This document shows, one piece after another, positions 1 through 9,445 of a stretch of 64,000 bases of DNA. Position 1 is the stretch's first letter. Each line of letters starts with the position of its first letter. The position numbers and the translations under genes were made by a program. This DNA is from Parerythrobacter_A sp963799315 (GTDB lineage Bacteria; Pseudomonadota; Alphaproteobacteria; Sphingomonadales; Sphingomonadaceae). Under the pieces are notes generated by a model. That model saw only the letters and a list, made by a program, of their open reading frames with translations. It did not search any database and was not told the DNA's origin. Location of the stretch: assembly GCA_963799315.1 (NCBI GenBank), contig CAWCWP010000001.1:558001-622000 (forward strand), in the 5' to 3' direction.

Positions 1-170
1 TCCCCGAAGTGCTGCGATCGGGGGATCATGCGAAGATCGCGGCATGGCGTGCGCGCCGTTCCGAAGATCATACTCGGTTACGCAGGCCGGACTTGTGGGA
101 GCGTTACACCAACGCTCGGGTCCGACCTGCCTCTGGCGCGCGGCATGAAGACGAAAGTCCTGACGAATGA
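1..170 (+). CDS. trmD: tRNA (guanine-N1-)-methyltransferase, C-terminal end only
   Basis: The frame open from base 3 to the TGA at 168-170 encodes 55 residues beginning PEVLRSGDHAKIAAWR and containing RRPDLWERY. This is the typical TrmD C-terminal segment (a PEVL-SG-H--I--WR motif, then RRPDL). TrmD makes m1G37 in tRNAs. The SPOUT catalytic domain lies outside the window. The stop overlaps the rplS start (ATGA), matching the widespread trmD-rplS order and suggesting translational coupling. Identification rests on a short tail plus synteny. Confidence 0.85.
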   Translation, partial: PEVLRSGDHAKIAAWRARRSEDHTRLRRPDLWERYTNARVRPASGARHEDESPDE

Positions 171-535
171 ACCTGATACAGACGCTCGAGGCGGAAGCCA
201 TCGAGAACCTTGGCAAAGACATTCCCGAATTTCGCGCCGGTGACACCGTGCGCGTCGGCGTGAAAGTGATCGAAGGCACGCGCGAACGTGTGCAGAACTT
301 CGAAGGCGTATGCATCGCGCGGTCGAACCGCGGCATGGGCAGCAATTTCACCGTCCGCAAGCTGAGCTTCGGCGAAGGCGTGGAGCGTGTGTTCCCGCTG
401 TACTCGCCCACTGTCGACAGCATCACCGTGGTGCGTCGCGGCATCGTGCGCCGCGCGAAGCTGTATTACCTGCGCGGCCGCACCGGCAAGCGCGCGCGCA
501 TCGCGGAACGCCGCGTCAACGCGCCCAAGAGCTGA
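167..535 (+). CDS. rplS: 50S ribosomal protein L19
   Basis: This intact 122-residue protein is the usual length for L19, a 50S protein at the 30S-50S interface. Diagnostic stretches are FRAGDTVRVGVKV near residue 24, RVQNFEGVCIAR near 40, and GVERVFPLYSP near 70, with a basic C-terminus rich in RGRTGKRARI. The ATG overlaps the trmD stop codon, so the two genes are translationally coupled. A strong Rho-independent terminator follows 26 bases after the stop. Confidence 0.98.
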   Translation: MNLIQTLEAEAIENLGKDIPEFRAGDTVRVGVKVIEGTRERVQNFEGVCIARSNRGMGSNFTVRKLSFGEGVERVFPLYSPTVDSITVVRRGIVRRAKLYYLRGRTGKRARIAERRVNAPKS

Positions 536-560
536 CGCTTTTCAGCCTCGCAAATATCGA

Positions 561-588
561 AGGGCGGTCCTGCGTGGCCGCCCTTTTT
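561..588 (+). terminator. Rho-independent terminator after rplS
   Basis: A perfect 7-bp GC-rich stem (AGGGCGG at 561-567 with CCGCCCT at 578-584) closes a 10-base loop and is followed by a run of five T (584-588). It ends the trmD-rplS transcript. Confidence 0.9.
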
Positions 589-705
589 GTATCGGCGTTT
601 TGCATTTCGCGCCAATCCCCGTCATTGCTGGTGCAGCCCTCGGCGTCTCGCAAAGACGGGATGCGGGCTGGTTACCACTTTGTTTTTCGGGGTTCGTTTT
701 TTGCC

Positions 706-2946
706 ATGCGCCACCTTCTCGCCGCCACCGCACTGCTCGTTTCGGTTTCGACGCCGGCCCTTGCGGACGACCACACCATGACCACGGCGCCGGACCTGAC
801 GTTCGAGCGCGTCTTCGCCAGCCCGTCGCTCAGCGGTGCGTCGCCGCGCGAGGCGAAACTGTCGCCCGATGGCCGCTATCTCACCCTGCTGCGCAACCGC
901 GACGACGACCGCGAGCGATACGACCTGTGGGGCTATGACCGCGAGAGCGGCGAATGGACCATGCTGGTCGACAGCGAGAAGCTGGGCAGCGGGCGCGAGC
1001 TGTCCGAAGACGAAAAGATGCAGCGCGAACGGGCGCGCGTCGGCAATCTGAAGGGCATCATATCCTATCAGTGGACGGCGGACGGCAGCGGCGTGCTGGT
1101 CCCGCTGGATGGCGACCTGTATCTGGCAAAGCTGGACGGCACTGTGCAGCGCCTGACCGACACCGAGGAAAGCGAACTCAATCCCAAACTGAGCGAGACC
1201 GGCCGTTATGCCAGCTTCGTGCGCGAGCGGCGGCTGTTCGTAGGCGAGGTGGGTGCCGATGCGGTGCCCGTCACGCCCAAGGAAGGCGAACTGATCCGCT
1301 GGGGCGAGGCGGAATTCGTGGCGCAAGAGGAAATGGGACGCCTGACCGGCTATTGGTGGGCCAAGGACGACAGCCGCATCGCCGTACAACGCACCGACGA
1401 AAGCCCCGTCGGCGTGGTCACCCGCGCGGCAATCGGCGCGACGGGCACCAAGGTGTTCGACCAGCGCTATCCCGTTGCGGGCAGCGACAATGCCATCGTG
1501 CAATTGTTCGTGATGGATGCCGATGGCGGCAACCGCGTCGAAGTCGATCTGGGCGAGGAAACCGACATCTACCTCGCGCGAGTGGACTGGGCACCCGACG
1601 GCACGCTGTATGTGCAGCGTCAGAACCGCGAGCAGACCGTGCTGGACATGCTGAAAGTCGATCCGGCAACCGGCGCGAGCGAGGTACTGTTTACGGAAGA
1701 AGCCGCGACATCCGACTACTGGATCAATCTGAGCGACAGCTATCGCTTCCTGAAAGACGGTTCGCTGATCTGGTGGTCGGAACGCGACGGGTTTAGCCAC
1801 CTGTATCGCTTCGCCGATGGCGAATGGACTCAGCTGACCAGCGGTTCCTCACCCGTCACGGACCTGGTCGGTGTCGATCAGGAGCGCGGGCTTATCTATT
1901 ATCGCTGCGTGAAGGATGTGCTGGAGCAGCATGTCTATGTCACCGGCTACACTGGCGAAGGTCCGGCCTCGGAGGTTGTGGTGCAACTCACCACGAATGG
2001 CTTCACCCATTCGGCCAGCATGGACAAGGACGGCAAGACACTGCTGATCTCGCGGTCCAGCCACAACCAGCCGCCGCAAAGCTACCTTGCGGACGCGACC
2101 GGAAAGCGGCTTGCCTGGGTCGAGGAAAACGCGCTCGATGCGGACCATCCCTACACCCCGCACCTTACCAGCCATCGCCCTGCCAGCTTCGGCACGATCA
2201 AGGCGGCGGACGGCACCACCGACCTGTACTGGAAAATGGTCACGCCGCAGATGGAGCCGGGCAAGACGTACCCGGTGTTCTATCACCACTATAGCGGCCC
2301 CGGCCCGCAAATCGTGACGCGCGGCTGGGACGGCGCGTTGCAGCAGGCGGTGGTCGATGCGGGCTATATCTGGTTCGAGCTGGACAATCGCGGCAGCGCC
2401 AATCGCGGCGTCACCTTCGAACAGCCGCTGTATCACGCGATGGGCGGGGTCGAGGTGGATGACCAGCGCGTCGGCGCGGAGTATCTCAAGACGTTGGACT
2501 TCGTCGATGCGGACAAGATCGCGCTCTATGGCTGGTCCTATGGCGGCTACATGACGCTGAAGCAGATGCAGGCCGACCCCGGCCTGTTTGCCGCCGGCAT
2601 CTCCGGCGCACCGGTCACACGCTGGGAACTATACGATACGCATTACACCGAACGGTTCATGGGCGATCCGCGCGTTGTGCCCGAAGCATATGAGAAAGCC
2701 AGCGCCATCCCCGATGCAGCCAAGATCAGCGACCCGCTGCTGCTGATCCACGGCATGGCGGACGACAATGTGGTGTTCGAAAACTCGTCCGAACTCATCA
2801 GCGTGTTGCAGGAGGGCAATGTGCCGTTCGAGATGATGCTCTATCCCGGTTATACCCACCGCGTATCGGGCGAGAATATCAGCCCGCATATGTGGAACAC
2901 GATCTTCCGCTTCCTGCGCGCGCACGGTGTCACGCCGCCCGAATAA
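706..2946 (+). CDS. Secreted dipeptidyl-peptidase IV-type serine peptidase (family S9B)
   Basis: The 746-residue protein starts with a Sec signal peptide (MRHLLAATALLVSVSTPALA, cleavage before DD). A beta-propeller DPP-IV N-terminal region follows, then an alpha/beta-hydrolase peptidase domain. The catalytic triad is visible: Ser611 in GWSYGGYM, Asp686 in HGMADDNV and His718 in GYTHRV. The motif QEEMGRLTGYWW contains the double Glu that binds the substrate N-terminus in DPP-IV enzymes. It should release X-Pro or X-Ala dipeptides in the periplasm. The frame stays open well upstream into rplS, but ATG 706 is chosen because it gives the signal peptide. It is monocistronic after a terminator. Confidence 0.92.
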   Translation: MRHLLAATALLVSVSTPALADDHTMTTAPDLTFERVFASPSLSGASPREAKLSPDGRYLTLLRNRDDDRERYDLWGYDRESGEWTMLVDSEKLGSGRELSEDEKMQRERARVGNLKGIISYQWTADGSGVLVPLDGDLYLAKLDGTVQRLTDTEESELNPKLSETGRYASFVRERRLFVGEVGADAVPVTPKEGELIRWGEAEFVAQEEMGRLTGYWWAKDDSRIAVQRTDESPVGVVTRAAIGATGTKVFDQRYPVAGSDNAIVQLFVMDADGGNRVEVDLGEETDIYLARVDWAPDGTLYVQRQNREQTVLDMLKVDPATGASEVLFTEEAATSDYWINLSDSYRFLKDGSLIWWSERDGFSHLYRFADGEWTQLTSGSSPVTDLVGVDQERGLIYYRCVKDVLEQHVYVTGYTGEGPASEVVVQLTTNGFTHSASMDKDGKTLLISRSSHNQPPQSYLADATGKRLAWVEENALDADHPYTPHLTSHRPASFGTIKAADGTTDLYWKMVTPQMEPGKTYPVFYHHYSGPGPQIVTRGWDGALQQAVVDAGYIWFELDNRGSANRGVTFEQPLYHAMGGVEVDDQRVGAEYLKTLDFVDADKIALYGWSYGGYMTLKQMQADPGLFAAGISGAPVTRWELYDTHYTERFMGDPRVVPEAYEKASAIPDAAKISDPLLLIHGMADDNVVFENSSELISVLQEGNVPFEMMLYPGYTHRVSGENISPHMWNTIFRFLRAHGVTPPE

Positions 2947-3843
2947 TCAGTTCAGCCATTCAAGCGTGGTGTCGATAACGGCCTTCGGTGCCTCGACCTG
3001 CGGATAGTGGCCTGCGCCCGGCAGTAGGTGGTGCCGCGCACCGGGCAGGCGGGCGCGCCATGCCTCGTAGGAATGCTTGCCGGAAACCGGGTCCAGCGCA
3101 CCGTTGATATAGCCGATGCGTTCGGGCGCGGTTTTCAGCGCACTGACCCAGCGCGCCTCATTCGCTTTGCGGTCCGCGATATAATGCAGCAGCTTGTGAA
3201 ACAGGCGGTGGCCGCCCTTGCGCGTTATCAGCCACCAGTAATCGTCCAGCTCCTGCGCCGTCGGCTGCGTGCGCGGGCCGAACACTTCGCTGAAGCTCTT
3301 GCCGAATTTTTCGCGCGTCAGGCCCCGGCTGACCAGCGGGCCGAGCGCAGAGGTGCCGAGCCGCTGGATCGGGCGCAGGCGGTGCTGGTCGGGGAACAGG
3401 CCGCCATTCAGGAAAACGACCTGACCAAGGCCGCTGGCACCGGACCCCTCCAGCTGGCGCGCGAGCATTTCCTGCGCGACCGACACGCCGTAATCATGGG
3501 CCAGGATATCGAATTCGGAGATACCCAGGCGCGTCAGCAGCGCCTCCTGCATGTCGGCCTGTCGGTGGATGGTATAGCCTGTGCCGTCGAACCCGCCTTT
3601 GGGTTTGTCGGACAGGCCGAAGCCGAGCATGTCGGCGGCGACCAGCCCGTGGCGCTGGCCCAGACCGTCCCACACCGCCGCCCAGTCATGCGATGCGGTG
3701 GGAAAACCGTGCAGCAGCAGCAGCGGCCGCCGCGCGGCATTGCCGCCCAGCCAGCAGGCGATGGTATGCTCGCCATGACTGAACTTGCGCGCCGCACCGC
3801 GCCAGTCGGCCAGACTTACGCCTTTCATATTATCCGCCGCCAT
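2947..3843 (-). CDS. Alpha/beta hydrolase, haloalkane dehalogenase / epoxide hydrolase-like
   Basis: This 298-residue alpha/beta-hydrolase carries the oxyanion motif HGFPTASHDW (about residues 45-54). The nucleophile elbow is AHDYGVS with Asp117 where serine hydrolases have Ser, and the catalytic His279 lies in GAGHYPQ. An Asp nucleophile points to the haloalkane dehalogenase/epoxide hydrolase branch; the substrate cannot be told from sequence. It faces the DPP-IV gene tail-to-tail and is divergent from asd, sharing a 95-base intergenic region with it. A start at the internal Met6 is possible. Confidence 0.85.
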   Translation of the reverse strand: MAADNMKGVSLADWRGAARKFSHGEHTIACWLGGNAARRPLLLLHGFPTASHDWAAVWDGLGQRHGLVAADMLGFGLSDKPKGGFDGTGYTIHRQADMQEALLTRLGISEFDILAHDYGVSVAQEMLARQLEGSGASGLGQVVFLNGGLFPDQHRLRPIQRLGTSALGPLVSRGLTREKFGKSFSEVFGPRTQPTAQELDDYWWLITRKGGHRLFHKLLHYIADRKANEARWVSALKTAPERIGYINGALDPVSGKHSYEAWRARLPGARHHLLPGAGHYPQVEAPKAVIDTTLEWLN

Positions 3844-3938
3844 GCCCCAGCTTTCCCCCGCTCAAAGATAAATCCGTTCCGTGCCCTGCATTCGATGCTA
3901 GAGCGCAATGCAACTGCAAATACAAACGGAGTACTGTT

Positions 3939-4964
3939 TTGGGATATCGGGTAGCCATCGTCGGCGCGACGGGAAATGTCGGGCGCGAGATCATGCAGAT
4001 CCTGGCCGAACGCGAATTCCCGTGCGACGAGATCGCCGCCGTCGCCAGCTCGCGCTCGCATGGCAGCGAGGTGGAATTCGGCGATACCGGCAAAATGCTG
4101 AAATGCCGCAATATTGAGCATTTCGACTTTGCCGGATGGGACATCGCCCTGTTCGCTGCGGGTAGCGGCCCGGCCAAGGAATATGCGCCAAAGGCTGCTG
4201 CAGCGGGCTGCGTGGTGATCGACAACAGCTCGCTTTATCGCATGGACCCCGACGTGCCGCTCATCGTGCCGGAGGTAAATCCCGACGCCATCGACGGCTA
4301 TGCCGCGCGCAACATCATCGCCAATCCCAACTGTTCCACGGCGCAGCTGGTCGTGGCGCTGAAGCCGTTGCACGATGCGGCCACGATCAAGCGGGTGGTC
4401 GTGAGCACCTACCAGTCGGTCAGCGGAGCGGGAAAGGCGGGCATGGACGAGCTGTTCCAGCAGAGCCGTGCCATCTTCGTGGCCGATCCCGTGGTGCCGG
4501 AAACCTTTACCAAGCAGATCGCCTTCAACGTCATCCCGCATATCGACAGCTTCCTGGACGATGGATCGACGAAGGAGGAATGGAAGATGATGGTCGAGAC
4601 CAAGAAGATTCTTGACCCTAAGATCAAGCTGACCGCGACATGTGTGCGGGTGCCGGTGTTCGTCGGCCATTCCGAGGCGGTGCATATCGAGTTCGAGAAC
4701 GAGCTAAGTGCAGAGGCCGCACAGGACATCCTGCGCGAGGCACCCGGCTGCATGCTGCTCGATAAGCGCGAGGATGGCGGATACATCACACCGGTGGAGG
4801 CGGCGGGCGACAGCGCCACCTATATCAGCCGCGTGCGCGAAGATCCGACGGTGGAGAACGGACTGGTGCTGTGGTGCGTCAGCGACAATCTGCGCAAGGG
4901 CGCGGCGCTTAATGCCGTGCAAATCGCGGAACTGCTGGGCCGACGGCATTTGCAGAAGGGGTGA
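3939..4964 (+). CDS. asd: Aspartate-semialdehyde dehydrogenase
   Basis: The 341-residue enzyme reduces aspartyl phosphate to aspartate semialdehyde for lysine/DAP, threonine and methionine synthesis. The NADP-binding GATGNVG is at residues 9-15, the catalytic Cys132 sits in NPNCST, and the substrate-binding region includes HSEAVHIEFE. The start is TTG at 3939, preceded by GGAG at 3928-3931. No ATG lies near the expected N-terminus, which must begin just before GYRVAIVGA. The frame is intact and the length normal. It is transcribed away from the alpha/beta-hydrolase gene. Confidence 0.96.
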   Translation: MGYRVAIVGATGNVGREIMQILAEREFPCDEIAAVASSRSHGSEVEFGDTGKMLKCRNIEHFDFAGWDIALFAAGSGPAKEYAPKAAAAGCVVIDNSSLYRMDPDVPLIVPEVNPDAIDGYAARNIIANPNCSTAQLVVALKPLHDAATIKRVVVSTYQSVSGAGKAGMDELFQQSRAIFVADPVVPETFTKQIAFNVIPHIDSFLDDGSTKEEWKMMVETKKILDPKIKLTATCVRVPVFVGHSEAVHIEFENELSAEAAQDILREAPGCMLLDKREDGGYITPVEAAGDSATYISRVREDPTVENGLVLWCVSDNLRKGAALNAVQIAELLGRRHLQKG

Positions 4965-4985
4965 TGTTTTGATCTGTTGCGATTG

Positions 4986-5004
4986 TGATAGCATAATGCT
5001 ATCA
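4986..5004. promoter_or_regulatory. Perfect palindromic operator of the toxin-antitoxin operon
   Basis: TGATAGCAT-A-ATGCTATCA is a perfect inverted repeat with two 9-bp arms around one base. It ends 7 bases before the antitoxin ATG. Position and symmetry fit an autoregulatory site for the ribbon-helix-helix antitoxin encoded immediately downstream; binding itself is inferred. Confidence 0.75.
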
Positions 5005-5011
5005 TTTTGAC

Positions 5012-5302
5012 ATGGCACAAGCGCTCGTCAGAAATCTTGATGATGAAATACTCGATCTCTACCGGTCGGCAGCAAGAACCAACGGGCGCTCCTTGGAGGC
5101 GGAGCTGCGTGATGCGCTGGAACGCGCGAAACCCTCGGTCCGTAGTGATGCAAGCGAGCTGAAGGCTCTGTCGAAGCGGCTGCGGGCGACTACATCGCAC
5201 GGGCCGCCGCAGGATGACAGCACGCAGACTATCAGGCGGTATCGAGAAACTCAGGGCGGTCGATGGGTCGATGACGGACGTGCCGATGCCCCTGGTTCTT
5301 GA
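5012..5302 (+). CDS. FitA/VapB-type ribbon-helix-helix antitoxin
   Basis: The 96-residue protein begins MAQALVRNLDDEILDLYRSA, followed by a GRSLEAELRDAL helix. This is the pattern of FitA-like antitoxins (V-RNL-, then GRS-EAE-R), which dimerise through a ribbon-helix-helix fold. The C-terminal half would wrap the toxin. It overlaps the toxin gene by 32 bases, typical of such pairs. A perfect palindrome sits just upstream of the start, so autorepression is likely. It is somewhat longer than FitA, with a low-complexity tail. Confidence 0.87.
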   Translation: MAQALVRNLDDEILDLYRSAARTNGRSLEAELRDALERAKPSVRSDASELKALSKRLRATTSHGPPQDDSTQTIRRYRETQGGRWVDDGRADAPGS

Positions 5303-5696
5303 CGCCAGCGTACTGGTGAAGTTGGTGGTGGAAGAAGCGGGTTCGGAGGACGCGCTGGCTTTGCTGGACCGGATAGACAGACGCGTCATACCCGATTGGG
5401 CCTTGATCGAAGCGGCCGGGGCCTTGTGGAACAAGGTCAAATATTTACGACTTGCAGAACGTCATGCCGAGGAATGTTTGGACAATCTTGCACGCTTCGT
5501 GGACGAGATTATTCCAACACGAGAGCTTGTGAGCGAGTGTTTGGGGATGGCTCTCCGGATAAGGCATCCGGTCTATGACGCCCTGTATCTCACGCTTGCC
5601 GTGAAACTCGATGGAACTGTGATAACTGCCGACAAGGCGCTTGTCCGGGCCGCCGAACAGGCCGGTCTCGGCGATCGCTTGGAATTGCTTGGGTAG
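5271..5696 (+). CDS. PIN-domain ribonuclease toxin (FitB/VapC type)
   Basis: The start at ATG 5271 gives 141 residues and places the PIN signature PLVLDASVLVKLVVEE at the N-terminus, with a conserved Asp in DAS. Further acidic residues expected of the Mg2+ site appear in DWALIEAAGALW, HPVYDALYLTLA and GTVITADKAL. PIN toxins cleave RNA, often specific tRNAs. The longer frame from 5214 would bury most of the antitoxin end, so the later ATG is preferred. It is paired with the upstream antitoxin; the frame is intact. Confidence 0.88.
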   Translation: MTDVPMPLVLDASVLVKLVVEEAGSEDALALLDRIDRRVIPDWALIEAAGALWNKVKYLRLAERHAEECLDNLARFVDEIIPTRELVSECLGMALRIRHPVYDALYLTLAVKLDGTVITADKALVRAAEQAGLGDRLELLG

Positions 5697-5747
5697 TCAT
5701 GAGCGCATCCGGTGTTGCAATAAAAGGCTCCCGACAGGCAAAACTGC

Positions 5748-6505
5748 ATGAGTAAGACCATATTGCAAACCATCCCCTCCTTCGACGGAATTGAACTTGC
5801 GGTGCATCGCATGGGCGAGGGGCGGCCTCTCCTGCTGCTGCACGGCCTGTTCTCCAACGCCGAGATGAATTGGGTACGGTTCGGCCATGCGCGCAAGCTG
5901 GCGGATGCGGGGTTTGTGGTCATCATGCCCGACGCTCGCGCGCATGGCGACAGCGTGAAACCGCATGACCCTGCGGCCTATCCCGACGACGTGCTTGGCG
6001 TGCGATGTGGCGGCGCTGGTCGAGGCGCTGGAGTTGACCGATTACGACCTTGCCGGTTTCTCGCTCGGCGCGCGGACGGCGGCGCGATGCGTTATCAACG
6101 GGCTTGCGCCGCGGCGGCTGGCGCTGGTCGGAATGGGGCTGAAAGGGCTTGCCGGATGGGACCGGCGCGCGGCATTCTTTCATCGACGCCATCGACCGGT
6201 TCGACAGCGTAAAGCGCGGCGATCCGGCGTTTATGGCTGTCAGCTTCATGAAGACCATGAAAGTGGATCGCGATGCCGCCCGCCTCCTGCTGCAATCGGT
6301 GGCCGACGCCACGCCGGAACAGCTGGCCGCGCTGACCATGCCCACGCTGGTGCTGTGCGGGGCGAAGGATACGGATAACGGCTCCGCCCCGACGCTTGCC
6401 GAGACGCTGCCCGATGCCGGTTATGTCGAGATACCCGGCACGCATATGAGCTCGGTCGCGGAAGGCGCGATGGGCGACGAACTGGTGCGTTTCTTCGCCG
6501 CTTGA
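5748..6505 (+). CDS. Alpha/beta hydrolase (frameshifted twice)
   Basis: Three consecutive frames together give one protein of about 250 residues. It begins MSKTILQTIPSFDGIELAVH and carries the oxyanion motif LLLLHGLFSN. After a +1 shift near 5997 comes the nucleophile elbow GFSLGARTA (Ser). After another +1 near 6184 comes the C-terminal half with PTLVLCGAKDTDNG (Asp) and GTHMSS (His). All triad regions are present once the extra bases are ignored. The substrate is unknown; the family includes esterases and C-C bond hydrolases. Disruption is probably a sequence error. Confidence 0.8.
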
Positions 6506-6569
6506 TTAACGCAGGCGTCAGGTGCAATCCGCCATCGACATCCGACATCCCGATCAAGGACCTACGCCC

Positions 6570-8411
6570 ATGAAATTCGCTCCCGTTGCGCTTGCCGCGC
6601 TCGCCATTTCGCTCGCCGCGCCCTCTTACGCGCAGACTGCGGATGGGACGCTGACAACCCAGGCCCCCGCAATGACGCCACAGGGCGCGGCGGACTGGCT
6701 GGCGATGGTGGAGGCCGACCTGGCCGAATATACCGTCGAGGCAGGGCGCATCCTGTGGGTCAACCAGACCTATATCACGCCCGACACGGATGCGATGGCG
6801 GCGGCCATCGGGGCGGAAGGCACCGAGAAGTCGGTCGCCTATGCGCTGGAGGCGGCGAAGTGGGCGCAAGTGCCTGGCCTCGATCCGGTGGTGGCGCGCA
6901 AGCTGGATATCCTGCGCAACGGCATCGTCCTGCCCGCGCCGACCACGCCCGGCGCGGCGACCGAGCTGAACGACATCGCGACCTCGCTCAACAGCCAGTA
7001 CAGCAAGGGCAAGGGCACGCTGAACGGTGCCGAACTGAACGGATCCGATATCGAGGCCGAGATGGGTAATGCAGACCGCACGCCCGCCGAACTGGCCGAA
7101 ATGTGGGAAAGCTGGCACAGCAATGTCGGCACGCCGATGAAGGCTGATTACACCCGCATGGTCGCCATTGCCAACGAAGGCGCGCGCGAGCTGGGCTTTG
7201 CCGATGTGGGGGCGATGTGGCGTTCGGGCTACGACATGCCGGCGGAGGATTTCTCCGCCGATCTGGAGCGCATGTGGCAGGAGGTGAAGCCGCTTTACGA
7301 CAGCCTGCACACCTATGTCCGCTGGAACCTCAACGCCAAATATGGAGACGCCATCCAGTCGAAGACCGGCCCGATCCGCGCCGACCTGCTCGGCAATATG
7401 TGGGCGCAGGAATGGGGCAATGTCTATCCGCTGGTCGCACCCGAAGGCGCGGGCGATATCGGCTATGACATCACCGACCTGATTGCGGAGAAGGGGTTGG
7501 ACGAGGTCGGTATGGTCCGCGTTGGCGAACAGTTTTTCAGCTCGCTCGGTTTCGATCCGCTGCCCGCGACATTCTACGAACGCAGCCAGTTCGTGAAGCC
7601 TGCCGACCGCGAAGTAGCCTGCCATGCCAGCGCATGGGATATCGACAACAAGGACGATATCCGCATCAAGATGTGCATCAAGCCCAATGCGGACGACTTC
7701 GTGACCATCCATCACGAGCTGGGCCACAATTATTATCAGCGCGCTTACAAGGAACAGGACTTCATCCACCTCAATGGGGCGAATGACGGGTTCCACGAGG
7801 CCATCGGCGACATGATCGCGCTGAGCATTACGCCGGAATATCTGGTGCAGATCGACATGCTGGATCGGGCGCAGGTGCCGGGGCCGGACAAGGATATCGG
7901 CCTGCTGCTGCGTCAGGCGATGGACAAGGTGGCGTTCCTGCCGTTCGGGCTGCTGGTCGACAAATGGCGCTGGGGCGTGTTCGACGGCTCCATCACACCT
8001 GCCGATTACAACACCGCATGGCATGGCCTGAAGGAAGAATACCAGGGCATCGTACCGCCGGTCGAGCGGCCCGCCGATGCCTTCGATGCAGGCGCAAAGT
8101 ACCACATTCCGGGCAATACGCCTTACACCCGCTATTTCCTCGCGCGCATCCTGCAATTCCAGTTCTACAAGGCAGCCTGCGACGAGGCTGGCTGGGAAGG
8201 CCCGCTGCACCGCTGTTCGTTCTACGGCAACGAGGATGTCGGTGCGAAGCTGAATGCGATGCTGGAACTGGGCGCGAGCAAGCCGTGGCCCGACGCACTG
8301 GAAGCCTTCACCGGCAGCCGCAAGATGAGCGGCGCGGCGCTGGTCGAGTACTTCGCGCCGTTAAAGGCGTGGCTGGACGAACAGAACGCGGGCAAGCCCA
8401 CCGGGTGGTGA
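6570..8411 (+). CDS. Secreted peptidyl-dipeptidase A-like zinc peptidase (family M2)
   Basis: The 613-residue protein resembles bacterial angiotensin-converting-enzyme homologues. A signal peptide (MKFAPVALAALAISLAAPSYA, then QT) directs export. The gluzincin motif HHELGH has zinc ligands His382 and His386 and catalytic Glu383; the third ligand is Glu410 in FHEAIGD. It should remove C-terminal dipeptides from oligopeptides in the periplasm. ATG 6570 is chosen over an upstream in-frame ATG because AAGGA lies about 10 bases before it and it yields the signal peptide. The frame is intact. Confidence 0.94.
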   Translation: MKFAPVALAALAISLAAPSYAQTADGTLTTQAPAMTPQGAADWLAMVEADLAEYTVEAGRILWVNQTYITPDTDAMAAAIGAEGTEKSVAYALEAAKWAQVPGLDPVVARKLDILRNGIVLPAPTTPGAATELNDIATSLNSQYSKGKGTLNGAELNGSDIEAEMGNADRTPAELAEMWESWHSNVGTPMKADYTRMVAIANEGARELGFADVGAMWRSGYDMPAEDFSADLERMWQEVKPLYDSLHTYVRWNLNAKYGDAIQSKTGPIRADLLGNMWAQEWGNVYPLVAPEGAGDIGYDITDLIAEKGLDEVGMVRVGEQFFSSLGFDPLPATFYERSQFVKPADREVACHASAWDIDNKDDIRIKMCIKPNADDFVTIHHELGHNYYQRAYKEQDFIHLNGANDGFHEAIGDMIALSITPEYLVQIDMLDRAQVPGPDKDIGLLLRQAMDKVAFLPFGLLVDKWRWGVFDGSITPADYNTAWHGLKEEYQGIVPPVERPADAFDAGAKYHIPGNTPYTRYFLARILQFQFYKAACDEAGWEGPLHRCSFYGNEDVGAKLNAMLELGASKPWPDALEAFTGSRKMSGAALVEYFAPLKAWLDEQNAGKPTGW

Positions 8412-8545
8412 TATTGCGGCGCTTTGCAGTTGGCGACAGCGGGGACGGGCTTGCCATCCTGCCCGGTTCGCGGGCAAGGCCGCGTTAGACCGCCTGCTTT
8501 CCAGGCAGGCTGGCAATCAGGCTAGTAATTTCAGGAGCTTATACG

Positions 8546-9428
8546 ATGCGTATCGTGATGACGGGGGCCACCTCCGGGTTCGGCCTCGATGCTGCCGCGC
8601 GTTTGGTGGAGGCCGGTGTCGATACGCTGGTGATCGGCGCGCGCACGCCGCACGATCTGCCCGAAGATGTGCAGGCCGCAAATGTGGAGGCGCACTGGCT
8701 CGATCTGGAGGACTTCGCGTCCGTCCGCACTTTTGCCGACGTGATCGGCGACGAGCAGATCGACGTGCTGGTCCTGAATGCCGGCATCGCACTCTACAAG
8801 CCGGAGCGGGCGGACAACGGCATGGAGAAAACGTTCTGCGTCAACCAGCTCGCGCCGTTCCTGCTGCTGGACCTGCTGCGCGACCGGCTGGCGGCCGATG
8901 CCCGCGTGATCTTCACCGGCAGCATCGCCCATGATCCGGCAACCTCGATGCTGGTCGTTGCGCCCGACCATGCGGATGCCGTTGCGCTGGCCTATCCCGA
9001 ACGCGATATGGCTTTGCCGAACAGCGCAATGAAGCAGGCGATGCGCGCTTATGCGTCGTCCAAACTGGCCAATATCATGACGGCGCGGGAACTGGCGAAG
9101 CGCGCGCCGGAGTTGACGGTGCTGGCCTTCGATCCCGGCGTGGTCATGACCACGCCGGATCGCCCGCGACTATCCTGCGCCGATGCGCGCGGTGAACACG
9201 CTGCTTTCCCCGCTGATCGGCCTGTCGAAGCACAGCAGCAGCCTCGAAAACACCGGTCGCCTGCTCGCCTTGCTCATCGTGGACAAGGCACATGACGGAG
9301 AACGGGGCGCCTACTGGTCGGTGCGCGGCAAACGCACCGTGCTGGTCGAACCGTCTGCGCTGGCGCGAGACGGCGAAGCGTCGGCGCAGTTGTGGGACGA
9401 TTGCCTGGAACTGGTGGGCCGCAAATAG
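8546..9428 (+). CDS. Short-chain dehydrogenase/reductase (frameshifted)
   Basis: The first 206 or so residues show an SDR fold: the nucleotide-binding TGATSGFGLDAA, VLVLNAGIALY, and a catalytic YASSK near residue 170, followed by the LAFDPGVVMTT loop. A +1 shift near 9165 moves the frame, and the C-terminal part continues as ARDYPAPMRAVNTLLSPLIGL to ELVGRK at 9428. This extended C-terminus resembles retinol dehydrogenase/WW-oxidoreductase-like SDRs. Substrate is unknown. AGGAG at 8531-8535 precedes the ATG. Four genes in a row follow on this strand. Confidence 0.82.
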
Positions 9429-9445
9429 CTGGCGCACCGCTGCGG

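Noticed and set aside
622..1800. Long minus-strand frame opposite the DPP-IV gene
   Set aside because: It has shadow composition typical of GC-rich codon position bias. The plus frame has a signal peptide and a complete catalytic triad.
6246..8210. 654-codon minus-strand frame opposite the M2 peptidase
   Set aside because: It is an antisense shadow; the plus strand encodes an intact M2 peptidase with all zinc ligands.
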